From the NCBI GenBank assembly GCA_047618565.1, contig JBLHKW010000030.1, positions 1 through 38,600 on the forward strand: a DNA stretch of 38,600 nucleotides. Direction: 5' to 3'. The DNA is from JBLHKW01 sp047618565. Lineage in GTDB: Bacteria; Planctomycetota; UBA1135; GCA-002686595. Positions 17,636 through 27,200 of the stretch are shown here, in pieces (the first letter of the stretch is position 1; each line of letters starts with the position of its first letter). A program made the translations under genes and the position numbers. Below the pieces are notes generated by a model. The model was given only the letters and a program-made list of their open reading frames with translations. It made no database searches and was not told the origin of the DNA.

Positions 17636-18234
17636 GCAGCGTCGATACGGAACTGGTCGGCGATCTGCGCCGGGGCTTGCCCGGCGCATGGGAGAGGTTG
17701 ATCGATCGCTACGCGTCACTGGCGCTCTCCGTTCCCCTGCGCCTGGGTCTCTCGCAGGCGGACGCGGAAGAGGTCTGTCAGGCCACCTGGGTGATCCTCC
17801 ACCGGCACCTGCTTCTGATCGAGAAGCCCGGTTCCCTGTCGGCCTGGATCCTCACCACCGCCAGCCGTGAGGCCGCCAAGATCCGACGCGCGAGGGCACA
17901 GTTTCGACAGCTCGAGCCTGAGCTCAATCGGCAGCGGATGGATGAGAGTCCATCGCCGCGCGAGGAGCTCGATCGATTCGAGCGTATCCAGCAGGTACGC
18001 GAGCTCGTAGCGCAGATGGCCGGGCCCAACCGGCGTCTGCTGACCAAGCTCTACTTCGACCCCAGGGAGCCAAGCTACGCGCAGATCGCCAAGGAACTCG
18101 ACATTCCCATCGGCAGCATCGGACCGATGCGTGGGCGTTGTCTGGCGAGCCTGGGGCGCAAGCTCACCAAGCACAGTAGTCTCCCAGTAACGGGACGAAG
18201 CAGGCTGGCGCTCGACAGAGAAAGCGTAGTTTGA
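17632..18234 (+). CDS. ECF-family sigma factor of the protease/CHAT operon
   Basis: This 200-residue protein starts at a GTG overlapping the protease stop (GTGA). Region 2 lies at about 12-85, with AWERLIDRYASLALSVP and ADAEEVCQATWVILHRHL. Region 4 lies at about 120-180, with a helix-turn-helix in PSYAQIAKELDIPIGSIGPM. The layout is that of an ECF factor. The GSIGPMRGRCLASL form of the recognition helix resembles sigma factors of planctomycete-type groups more than the SRxxRA form of the sigma at 2354-2983, so the two probably read different promoters. The next gene encodes a zinc-finger anti-sigma-like protein and the one after it a CHAT protease. A proteolytically released sigma factor is the natural model. 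Confidence 0.88.
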   Translation: MSSVDTELVGDLRRGLPGAWERLIDRYASLALSVPLRLGLSQADAEEVCQATWVILHRHLLLIEKPGSLSAWILTTASREAAKIRRARAQFRQLEPELNRQRMDESPSPREELDRFERIQQVRELVAQMAGPNRRLLTKLYFDPREPSYAQIAKELDIPIGSIGPMRGRCLASLGRKLTKHSSLPVTGRSRLALDRESVV

Positions 18235-18268
18235 TGTACGTTCTTGCCCCGTCGCCCCTCTATCAAGC

Positions 18269-18889
18269 ATGGTTCGATGCCAAGGGCGTCGTCGAAGCCG
18301 CGTGAACTGCTATTCCCTCGAAAACCTGGTCGAGATCCGGGCCGCCGGGTTGTCCTTGCCCGAGGTCGAGCAACACGTGGAGATCTGTGAGGGTTGCGGC
18401 GCGCGCTGGGAGCTCGCCGGGCGAGCGCTCGAGAAGGTCACCGATGCCGGCAGTGGTACCCAAATTACGGATCGGCTGCGCGACGCGTTGCTCTCGATCC
18501 CCGCGAAGGCTTTGCACGCCGGATTGACAGAAGTGGTGGTCGACGCGGAAGCGCAGCCCGACGCCGGCGTATTCATCCGGGGCGCAGCCACGTCCATGCC
18601 GCGCCAGCGCTTGTACGAGACAGGCGACCACGACATCGACCTGTCGCTGAATGGTGGAGGGCTGCTACAGGGGCAGGTCCTGCCGCTCGGCGACGAGCGC
18701 GAGAGCTTCGAGGGTGCCTATTGCTTGTTATATGATGGCGCAAACGTCCGCTGCGGAGCCCTGAGTGCGTGCGGCGAGTTCGAGCTATCCGATGTGTCGT
18801 CCGGACCTTTTGATCTGGTGATCGAGTCGCCCACGTTGCGATGGGTCCTGCGGGGCATCCGTTTCGACGACAATCTCGAGGGTCGATGA
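18269..18889 (+). CDS. zinc-finger anti-sigma-like protein with beta-sandwich C-terminus
   Basis: This protein has 206 residues from the ATG at 18269. A GTG at 18302 would drop an Arg-rich 11-residue leader and put the zinc motif at the spacing usual for anti-sigma proteins, so it is a serious alternative. Near the N-terminus is H35-x3-C39-x2-C42 (HVEICEGCGARW), the ZAS-type signature. The C-terminal ~90 residues look like a carboxypeptidase-regulatory or other beta-sandwich module, with LQGQVLPLGDERESFEGA and GEFELSDVSSGPFDLVI. No transmembrane helix is visible, unlike the first anti-sigma gene, so it would act in the cytoplasm. Its stop overlaps the CHAT gene start (ATGA). It is the obvious candidate inhibitor of the sigma factor upstream and possible substrate of the protease downstream; neither is shown by the sequence. 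Confidence 0.75.
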   Translation: MVRCQGRRRSRVNCYSLENLVEIRAAGLSLPEVEQHVEICEGCGARWELAGRALEKVTDAGSGTQITDRLRDALLSIPAKALHAGLTEVVVDAEAQPDAGVFIRGAATSMPRQRLYETGDHDIDLSLNGGGLLQGQVLPLGDERESFEGAYCLLYDGANVRCGALSACGEFELSDVSSGPFDLVIESPTLRWVLRGIRFDDNLEGR

Positions 18890-21714
18890 CCGACGACGGT
18901 GCGCTCTCCGGCCTGACGGATGAGCTGCTGGCCGCACCCGAAGAGGCGGCATGCTGGCAGGAGTTTGGCGAGCTTGATGATGCCACCAGGCGCTCGGTCG
19001 TGCTCGAGCTGAAAGCGCGCGTCGACAAGCTCGTGCGCTCCGACCCTGCGGCGGCCCTGCCCGTCTCCGAGGCCCTGCTGCGCGCAGGGCGACTCGTCGA
19101 GGGGCAGCACGTGCTGGCGCTGCGCGGTCGGGCGGTGGCGTTGCACAGCAACGGCGACAAGAGTGCTGCACTGGCTTGCTACCGCGAGGCTGAGCGGCGT
19201 TCGCTGGTGGATGGGGACGAGCTCGAGACCGCACGTATCCGGCGCAGCATGGTCGACGTGCTCCACATGAGCGGTGACTCCGAGGCGGCGCTCGAGTGTG
19301 CGGACAAGGCGCGGCGGACATTTGCGGCGCTGGGCGAGGAGCGCCTGCTGGCCCAGCTGGAACTGAATGTTGGCAACGTGTTCTTCAGGCTCGAGCAGTA
19401 TGGCTGGGCGCGATCACACTACGCCGAGGCGCGTCGCTTGTTCGACCAGAAGGGCGATCAGGTCGGCCTGGCGTTCAGCGACTTCAATCTCGGCAACCTG
19501 GAGACCAACGCCTACGAGTTCGAGAGCGCCGAGCGCGCATTTCGTTCGGCCCGAGCAATCCTCGAAGCAGAAGGCATGGCGGTCGTCGTCGCCGACTGTG
19601 ACTACAGCCTGGCCTATCTCGAGTTCCGGCAGGGCCGGTTCGCCGCGGCGATTCAGGGGCTCGAGGCGGCGCGCGACCTTTACACGGTGCACGAGAAGCC
19701 CAGCGGCGCGCCGTCATGCGATCTGGACCTGGCGGAGATCTACGTTCAGATCGACCTGCGCCGGGACGCGTTGATGCACGCGGACCGCGCGGCCGAAGCT
19801 TTCGAGGCGCTCGACCTGGACTACGAGACAGCACGCGCGCGCGTACTTTCGGCGGTCGCCCACTACCGGCTCGGCGAACATGAAGACGCGCAGAGGGACC
19901 TGGACCGTGCGGGTCGCGTGGCCAGTCGCCTGGGCAATCAGACCCTGCGCGCATTCATCGACGTGCAACGCTTCGGGATGCAGGCCACGGGGGGCGAGGC
20001 GGCCGGTCTGCCACGGCTGCGCGACGCCTGGAGCACGCTCGCCGCCGCGGGCCATCGTTTCGTGGCCGACGTGGCGTCGGTCGTGCTCGCTCAGGGATTG
20101 ATCGCCTCCGGTGAATCCACCGAGGCTGTCGAGCTGTTGAGCCGCCTGACGGAGGAGATCCAGGGTTCGACGGCCCTGCAGCGCACCCTGGGTCCCGAGA
20201 TCTACCGTACCCTGGCCGATGCCTACCTGGAGCTGGGCATACCGGACGCCGCGATCGACGCGCTGCGCTCGGCCACGGAAGCCATCGATGCGGCCTATGC
20301 GCAGGTACCCGGAGCGGACGGGCGCATCGCGTTCTTTCGCAGGCCGCACGAGGTGTTCGTGGAGCTGGCACGCTTGCTGGCCGCGGGCGGGGATGGCAAT
20401 GCCACCGAAGCGCTGGCCCTGCTCGAGCGCAGCCGGTCGCGCAGCGCGGCGCTCGGTACGCCGTGGCTGGTTGAGGACGATGCGGCCATCTCACAGGCGC
20501 GCGATCGCCTCGACTCGCTGCTGAGCATCCGGCTCGACACGGAGCTCGGCACCGCGGACACGTCGCGCCAGGAGAGTGCGCCCAGTGATCAGGCGCTCGC
20601 CGAAGCCGAGCGGCACCTGCTTCGGGCCTGCCGTCGACGTGCCGTGGACCCGGGCGTGAATCCGCTGCCGTTCGATCCGAGTAGCCTGCGTGAAGCCGTC
20701 CAGGAGGGCGAGGTCTTGCTGGCCTACATGCTCTCTCCCAACGGCTCCTGTATCTTCCTCGCACACAACGGAGAGGTGCATGCCGTGCCGCTCGACATTG
20801 ACCTTGAGCAGTTGCGGATTCTCTCCGATCGGCTCGCCTTCCAGGTGCAGAAGTTCAGGCTCGGCGATCGCTACGTTCGGCGTCATGCGGCCCGGCTACT
20901 CAGCTCAAGCCATGAGGTGCTGGGCGCGCTGGGCGAGATACTCCTGGCGCCGGTGCGCAGCCATCTCGGCAATGCAGCGCTCGTGATCGTCCCCTACGGA
21001 CCGCTCCACAACCTCCCGTTCCATGCCCTGCGGGTGGACGGTAGGTCACTGGTGGAGACGAACGAGGTCAGCTACGCGCCGAGCATCGGGGCGCTCGTCA
21101 GGGCGCGCGCCGCGCGACCGCCGGCGATGCACTTCCTGGCCACCGGCGCGGCCGAGCAGACTGCGCCCGGCATCGAAGCAGAGCTGACCGGGCTCCTCGG
21201 TCTGTTCGGCGCGCGATCGCAGCGCCTCGATCCCGGCACACTGCGCGAGCGTTTGACCCGCGAGCCACACGATCGTGGTGTATTGCACATTGCGGCGCAC
21301 GGGAGCTTTCGTCCGGGCCACCCTGTCTTCTCGGGCGTGCGCCTGGGCGAGAGCTTCCTGACCGTGCACGACATCCGTCAGATGCGTCTGGAGCTCGACC
21401 TGGTGACACTCAGCGGGTGCGAGACCGGGCGCAAGGTCAGTGTCGCAGGGGAGGAGCTGTTCAGCCCGGACCTGGCGCTGCTGACAGCTGGCGCGCGCTG
21501 CGTGGTGAGCAGCCTGTGGGTGCTGCGCGACGACGACTCGGCGCGCATCATGCACGCGTTCTACGAGCGCATGCTCGCAGGCGACACGGTGCGGACTGCG
21601 GTCGCCCGGGTTCAACGCGCGTCGCTGGAAGCCCATCCCCATCCCTGGGCCTGGGCACCGTTCATCGTGGTGGGGGATCCGCTGACGCGGATCGTCGGCC
21701 ATGATGAGGGCTGA
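18886..21714 (+). CDS. TPR-CHAT caspase-like protease
   Basis: This protein has 942 residues from the ATG that overlaps the previous stop. Residues ~50-560 are helical tetratricopeptide-type repeats, with recognisable units such as LGNLETNAYEFESAERAFRS and AVAHYRLGEHEDAQRDLDRA. The C-terminal CHAT domain (about 640-935) has both catalytic residues of the caspase/separase clan: His805 in HIAAHGSF and Cys845 in LSGCETGRK. The end has the usual AWAPFIVVGDP. No signal peptide is visible, so it is cytoplasmic. TPR-CHAT proteases are known as inducible effectors; the type III-E CRISPR protease Csx29 cleaves a protein that controls an ECF-type sigma factor. The same partner types are encoded here without CRISPR, so a proteolytic sigma-release switch is a reasonable inference. 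Confidence 0.9.
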   Translation: MTDDGALSGLTDELLAAPEEAACWQEFGELDDATRRSVVLELKARVDKLVRSDPAAALPVSEALLRAGRLVEGQHVLALRGRAVALHSNGDKSAALACYREAERRSLVDGDELETARIRRSMVDVLHMSGDSEAALECADKARRTFAALGEERLLAQLELNVGNVFFRLEQYGWARSHYAEARRLFDQKGDQVGLAFSDFNLGNLETNAYEFESAERAFRSARAILEAEGMAVVVADCDYSLAYLEFRQGRFAAAIQGLEAARDLYTVHEKPSGAPSCDLDLAEIYVQIDLRRDALMHADRAAEAFEALDLDYETARARVLSAVAHYRLGEHEDAQRDLDRAGRVASRLGNQTLRAFIDVQRFGMQATGGEAAGLPRLRDAWSTLAAAGHRFVADVASVVLAQGLIASGESTEAVELLSRLTEEIQGSTALQRTLGPEIYRTLADAYLELGIPDAAIDALRSATEAIDAAYAQVPGADGRIAFFRRPHEVFVELARLLAAGGDGNATEALALLERSRSRSAALGTPWLVEDDAAISQARDRLDSLLSIRLDTELGTADTSRQESAPSDQALAEAERHLLRACRRRAVDPGVNPLPFDPSSLREAVQEGEVLLAYMLSPNGSCIFLAHNGEVHAVPLDIDLEQLRILSDRLAFQVQKFRLGDRYVRRHAARLLSSSHEVLGALGEILLAPVRSHLGNAALVIVPYGPLHNLPFHALRVDGRSLVETNEVSYAPSIGALVRARAARPPAMHFLATGAAEQTAPGIEAELTGLLGLFGARSQRLDPGTLRERLTREPHDRGVLHIAAHGSFRPGHPVFSGVRLGESFLTVHDIRQMRLELDLVTLSGCETGRKVSVAGEELFSPDLALLTAGARCVVSSLWVLRDDDSARIMHAFYERMLAGDTVRTAVARVQRASLEAHPHPWAWAPFIVVGDPLTRIVGHDEG

Positions 21715-21736
21715 GGATTCGCGCCCAAATAGAAGG

Positions 21737-21770
21737 ACGGCGGGCGCGGGCCAATGCCCACGCCCGCCGT
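21737..21770. terminator. bidirectional hairpin terminator between convergent genes
   Basis: A 10-bp GC stem (ACGGCGGGCG paired with CGCCCGCCGT), one mismatch, a further 4-bp stem and a CAAT loop lie between the CHAT gene and the convergent SdrD-like gene. On the minus strand the hairpin is followed by a T-rich stretch. On the plus strand there is no T-tract. Confidence 0.7.
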
Positions 21771-21794
21771 GCTATCGATTCTGGAGGCTAACCT

Positions 21795-23717
21795 CTACTG
21801 ACCAGACTCGCCCACGGGCGGGTGAATCTGGACGTTACCGCGGCGGATGTAGCCGTAGGTCTCGTAGATCACGGCCGAGGCCGGGTCGGCGTTGGCGTGG
21901 ATCTTGATGCTGTAGAAGTCGGAACAACCGCAATCGGCAAGGCTACCAGCTGACCCCTCGGGCGGGCAGTCCGGCTCTTCACCCTCGGTGGAGTTGGTGC
22001 CACCGCCGGGCTCGCCCAGGTCTTCGAAGTGAACCGAGAACCAGTGACGCGAGTCCTGAACGATGACGTGTGCGGCCATCAGGGGCGACAGCTCACGCGC
22101 GTTCGAGAAGAGACCAACGCCGGTGGCGTCGAGCTGCTTGGCGGGCGCGGGGCGGGCGGGGTTACAGTAGCCGGGGTCACTGCAGACGACCGAGGCGATG
22201 AAGGTGTCATCACCGTGGGCGTTCGTGCCGCCGTGGAAACTGAAGCGACCGTCGGGACCGCGGTGCTGGGTGTGACCCCAGTTGCCGTAGGGCTGCGGCT
22301 GGTCGGCCGAGGGGGCGCCGATCTGGCCACCCAGGGTGTAGAAGTCCATGCCGCCCTCGGGCTCCTCGAACGTCGCGTTGCCAACACCGGTCATGCGGCA
22401 GGCCATCTCGGGCGACTCGACGAAGCAGAAGTCGGCGTCCAGGTAGGACTGGCCTTCCATGAGGTCGACCAGGAAGTCGAGCGGGCAGATGCCGGGCACC
22501 TTGTCGCCAGCAGTCGTCGGATCGACGACCACCATGCACATGCCAGCCGGGATGTCCGTGAAGAGGTAGTTACCGTTGGCGTCCGTCTCCTGTGAGTCGG
22601 TCAGGTCGTCCATGGTGTCGAACATGCCGTCGTCGCCAGCGCAACGAAGGTTGACGGTGACTCCGGGGATGCCCGGCTCGGCGTTGTCCTGGACACCGTT
22701 GTTGTTCAGGTCACAGTAGACCGTGTCGCCGATCTCGCCCGGCTCGTCGGGGATGCTGGGAACGCTCAGGGACGCGGAGCACCACGCCAGGGAAGCCACA
22801 AGGCGGCCCTGGAACGGGCCGGTGCCGGAGTCCTCGGAGAGGCACTGGACGGTCATGGAATCGGCGAAGGCCGGAATCATGAGGTCTTCCAGGACGTCTT
22901 CGCGGGTCGAGTACGAGTCCCACTCGTCGGCGTTGAAGTTACTCAGCTTGTCGACGAGCTGAACGGAGCCCACCTCGACGGCGCCTTCGAAGATCTTCAC
23001 GTCGATGATGGTCGGACGACCGAACTCGCCGGCTTCCAGCGCCACGCTGGAAACGAGCAGGCTCAGGTCGGCAACGCGCGCTTCGTCGGCGGGGATGATG
23101 TCGAAGCTGATCGGAGCGGTGGTCTGCAGGAGGCCCGCGAAGCCGCCGAAGGCGACGTCGTTGCCGTCCTTGACGCCCATCGTTCCGGTCGTCTCGCCGT
23201 CGTCGACGATGATGATCACGCCCGCACCGTTGTTACGGGTGTCGAAGTCGAGACCGGAGATCAGCAGGTTGTTGTCGCCAACCGCGACGAGGTCCGTGAT
23301 GTCGGCACGGTAGGTCGCTGACCAGCCGTCACCGATGGATGTTCCGACGAAGAACAGGGTCGGGCCGCCGATGCGGGTACCGGTGACCATCACCGCGCCG
23401 CCACCGTTGTCGACCATGATGTCGTCGGTCGCGCCCTGCTGGTTCTGGGTCTGGGAAGTACCCTCCCAGTAGAGCAGCGCCTGCATGATCGTCACGCCAG
23501 CGGGCACGACGACCGGGCCACCGCCCTCGTTGTCGTGGGCGCGGATGGTATCGGGGCCGCCGATGAGGCCAATTCCACCGATAATTGTGCCGGAGCCATC
23601 CGCGATTGCGATGCTCGGGTCACCGAGGGCCTCTGTTCCGTCCGCTACGGCGACGGAAGCGAGCAGCCCTAGGCAGGCGGCTGCAGTCATGGAGCGGGTG
23701 ATTTGCATTGTCTTCAT
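21795..23717 (-). CDS. secreted surface protein with one SdrD B-like domain
   Basis: This protein has 640 residues from the ATG at 23717, which gives a clean signal peptide (TAAACLGLLASVAVADG). An upstream reading-frame extension to 23813 is not hydrophobic and is unlikely to be translated; an ATG at 23708 is also possible. Residues ~25-310 form a beta-rich domain of unknown family. A single SdrD B-like repeat follows at about 315-430, with PGEIGDTVYCDLNNNGVQD, ending in SYLDADFCF. The C-terminal ~200 residues hold a second beta domain (FYTLGGQIGAPS, FSFHGGTNAHGDD) resembling post-collagen-like domains. The protein is probably cell-surface or extracellular and calcium-binding through the acidic DLNNNG loops. 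It is divergent from the six-repeat paralogue at 24300 and shares its repeat. Confidence 0.82.
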   Translation of the reverse strand: MKTMQITRSMTAAACLGLLASVAVADGTEALGDPSIAIADGSGTIIGGIGLIGGPDTIRAHDNEGGGPVVVPAGVTIMQALLYWEGTSQTQNQQGATDDIMVDNGGGAVMVTGTRIGGPTLFFVGTSIGDGWSATYRADITDLVAVGDNNLLISGLDFDTRNNGAGVIIIVDDGETTGTMGVKDGNDVAFGGFAGLLQTTAPISFDIIPADEARVADLSLLVSSVALEAGEFGRPTIIDVKIFEGAVEVGSVQLVDKLSNFNADEWDSYSTREDVLEDLMIPAFADSMTVQCLSEDSGTGPFQGRLVASLAWCSASLSVPSIPDEPGEIGDTVYCDLNNNGVQDNAEPGIPGVTVNLRCAGDDGMFDTMDDLTDSQETDANGNYLFTDIPAGMCMVVVDPTTAGDKVPGICPLDFLVDLMEGQSYLDADFCFVESPEMACRMTGVGNATFEEPEGGMDFYTLGGQIGAPSADQPQPYGNWGHTQHRGPDGRFSFHGGTNAHGDDTFIASVVCSDPGYCNPARPAPAKQLDATGVGLFSNARELSPLMAAHVIVQDSRHWFSVHFEDLGEPGGGTNSTEGEEPDCPPEGSAGSLADCGCSDFYSIKIHANADPASAVIYETYGYIRRGNVQIHPPVGESGQ

Positions 23718-23930
23718 TTGGAGTGGTTGGTCTTGCGAGTGTTTCGAGTTGATAGTCGACTCTCGGCGCCAGAAGGATCGGTACCGAGTACCTGGGCGGC
23801 GAGCTCCCGCCAAGCAGTGTCACTGCGAGGTCAGTTGATACAGATTATCCCATTATCCGAGTAGGGGCGGAATGTCTCCCATGGCTTCCGATCCTCGATC
23901 TAGGGTCGGATAACAAGACGGGTCTGATGG

Positions 23931-23968
23931 CGAGCGGGGCGGCTTTATGGCGGTCCCGCTCGTTTTTT
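23931..23968 (+). terminator. orphan rho-independent terminator in a 582-bp divergent gap
   Basis: A perfect 8-bp stem, CGAGCGGG with CCCGCTCG, is followed directly by six T on the plus strand. The gap 23718-24299 lies between two divergent genes, and no plus-strand protein gene precedes this terminator. It may end a small RNA starting around 23830-23900, or attenuate the leader of the 24300 gene. An AT-rich stretch at 24049-24082 is the likeliest promoter area for that gene. Nothing else in the gap is recognisable, and I found no match to a known riboswitch by eye. Confidence 0.65.
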
Positions 23969-24246
23969 GCGGCCAGGCTTTGGGTCGGCGTCCACCCCCG
24001 TCAGAAGCTCTTTCAGAGCTAGTTGGGACTGTAGAACCCCCATGTGCGGGTAAATACAACCAAATTGGATTCACTTTATCGGGCCGTCCCCCGTGTCGGG
24101 ATCTGAGCGCAGCGTCTATCTTCTTGGACGGATCGTCCGGGCGCCGGGTCCGCCAGGTTTTGCCCTGCCGCCGTCACGACATGGGTCCATCGTTCCCGAC
24201 GCCTATTCCAAGGGCCGGGGTCGAGTTCATCCGCCAGTTCATCGTG

Positions 24247-24287
24247 GGGAATCGTCCCCCCAAAATTTCGTTCCGTCCTGCAGGACG
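24247..24287 (+). promoter_or_regulatory. two hairpins directly upstream of the SdrD-repeat gene start
   Basis: GGGGA-ATCG-TCCCC (24247-24260) and the perfect 14-bp palindrome CGTCCTGCAGGACG (24274-24287) sit just before the ATG at 24300. No Shine-Dalgarno sequence is visible. They could fold in the leader RNA and control translation, or the palindrome could be a repressor site. Confidence 0.35.
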
Positions 24288-24299
24288 ACCACCATTTAA

Positions 24300-27200
24300 A
24301 TGACACGCAAGAACAACAGCCCTCGCCTGGCTTCACTGGCGATCGTTTCCCTGGCCATGGCAGGATCCTCCTATGCACTGCAGCATCACCAGGGGCGATC
24401 ACAGCAGCAGGGGCTGGGCGGAATGTCCACGGCCATCGACCGCAAGGTGGACTGCATCGATTTTGACTCGGTGCTGACCGGCACGATCCTCGATGAGGTC
24501 TTCAGCAACAAGGGTGCTGGCCCGATCCTCGTCAACGGCTTCAACCCGTTGCTGGGCTCGGTCAACGCGGCCGTGATTTTCAACTCGGCCAACCCGTCCG
24601 GCGGTGACTTCGACCTGGGCACGCCCAACCAGGACTTCGGTGGTCCCGGCATTGGCGCCGGTGGCGAGGCGGGCAGTCCGTTCGAGAACATGAACGCTCT
24701 GTCGAAGCTGATCATTGTCGGTGAGAACCTCTCCGATGGCAACGGCGACGGACGGGTTGACCAACCCGACGACGCGGACGTGGACGGCGCCGCGCTCGAG
24801 TTCGACTTCAGTGCGATCGGGCCCGTGGTCATCACGCAAGTGACCCAGATTGACACCGAGACGGACAGGCTCCCCCCGGAGGCCGAATTCTACGACGCTT
24901 CCAACACGCTCATCGCGTCCACCCTTCTGCAGCAGCCCGGCAACAACGGCGTTGCGATCAACAGCATCATGGGTGCCGTCGACGTGACGCGCATGGTGAT
25001 CCGCCTGCACGGCTCGGGCGCGCTCGACGAGATCTGCTTCTTCCCGTTCATCGACTGCAACGAGAACGGCGTCCCGGACATCCGCGACATCAAGAAGGGC
25101 AACAGCAGCGACATCAACCGCAACGGCATCCCGGACGAGTGCGAGATCTTCCCGGGCGAGATCGGCGACTTCGTCTGGTGCGACATCGACAACGATGGCG
25201 TTCAGGACCCGGGCGAGCCCGGGATCGGCGGCGTGACCGTCTACCTGGTCTGCGCGGGCCCGGACGGCATGATCGGGACAGCTGACGATTACACTGACTT
25301 CCAGATCACGGACGCGAACGGGTTCTACCTCTTCACGGACGTCAACCCCGATATCTGCAGCATCACCGTCGACATCCTGACAGCACCGGTTGGCAAGGAG
25401 CCGGGCGTCTGTCCGACGACCGTGACGGTCGACCTGCCTTCCATGGGCTCGTTCCTGGATGCGGATTTCTGCTTCATCACCCCGGGCGAGATCGGTGACT
25501 TCGTGTGGTGCGATATCGACCTGGACGGCGTTCAGGACCCCGGTGAGCCCGGGATCGCCAACGTGGTCGTGAACCTGGTCTGTGCGGGCCCCGACGGAAT
25601 GCTCGGGACCGCCGATGACTACACGGACTCGCAGCTTACGGATGCGAGCGGCCACTACCTCTTCACGGGTATTCCGCCCAGCGACTGTGAGGTCAGCGTG
25701 GACCTGAGCTCCGCACCCGCGGACAAGGTGCCCGGTGCGAATTGTCCGACGACGTTCGCGATCGCCGTGGCCTCCGGCCAGTCCTACCTGGACGCGGACT
25801 TCTGCTTCAACCTGCCCCCGGGCGAGATCGGCGACACGGTCTTCTGCGACCTCAACCGCGACGGTGTTCAGGACCCCGGCGAGCCGGGCATCGCCAACGT
25901 GATCGTGAACCTGACCTGTGCCGGTATCGACGGCATGCTGGGAACGGCTGACGACATCACGGACAGCCAGATGACGGACGCCAACGGCAACTACCTCTTC
26001 ACGGGCGTGCCGGCCGGCATGTGCGTCGTCGAGGTGGACCTCAACTCCGGACCGGACGACAAGGTTCCCGGCCAGTGCCCGGCGAGTGTCCAGATCGACC
26101 TGGAGCCCCTGGAGATCTTCCTGGATGCGGACTTCTGCTTCCAGTTCCCGGAGCCGGGCGAGATCGGTGACTTCGTCTGGTGTGACACTGACAACGACGG
26201 CATTCAGGATCCGCGCGAGCCCGGTATCGCCGGTGTGATCGTGAACCTGACCTGCGCTGGCCCCGACGGCATGCTCGGAACCGCCGACGACTACGTCGAC
26301 ACGCAGATGACGGACGCTATGGGTAACTACCTGTTCACCGACATCCCCCCGGGCATGTGCCAGGTGGACGTTGATGTGAACTCGGCCGGCATCAAGATCC
26401 CCGGAGACAACTGCCCGACGACCGATGGGGTCGACCTGCAGGCCGGCCAAGCCTACCTGGACGCGGACTTCTGCTTTATCTACCCGCCCGGCGAGATCGG
26501 CGACTACGTCTGGTGTGACGAGGATGACGATGGTCTCCAGGACGTTGGCGAGCCCGGTATCGGCGGCGTCGTGGTCAACCTCGTCTGTGCTGGCGCTGAC
26601 GGCATGTTCGGAACTGCGGACGACATCACGGATTCGGTCATGACGGACGCGAACGGTGGCTACCTCTTCACCGGGGTTCCCGCCGGCGAGTGCCAGGTGA
26701 GCGTCGACATCACGACGGCTGGCCTGAAGCTGCCGGGCGATTGCCCGACCACGGATTCGGTCGACCTGCAGCCCGCTCAGTCCTACCTGGATGCGGACTT
26801 CTGCTTCGTCAACCCGGCTGCCATTGGCGACTTCGTCTGGTGTGACCTCAACAACGACGGCCTGCAAGACGCCGGCGAGCCCGGCATCCCCGGCGTGATC
26901 GTCAACCTGACCTGCGAGGGGCCCGACGATGTGCTCGGGACGGCGGACGACTACACGGCCACGACGATGACGGACATCGACGGCCTCTACTACTTCGCCA
27001 ACATTTCCCCCGGAGTGTGCATGGTCTCGGTCGACCTGGGCTCGGTTCCCGGTGACAAGCTGCTCGGCCAGTGCCCGCCGGAGTTGATCGTCGGCTTGCT
27101 GCCGAACGAGATCTTCCTGGATGCGGACTTCTGCTTCGTGGACGAGCCCGGTGGCGGCGAGGGCTGCACCCCCGGTTACTGGAAGCAGAGCCAGCACTTC

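Noticed and set aside
25155..27150. CRISPR array
   Set aside because: The repeats are about 330 bp, in frame and encode SdrD B-like domains, without spacers.
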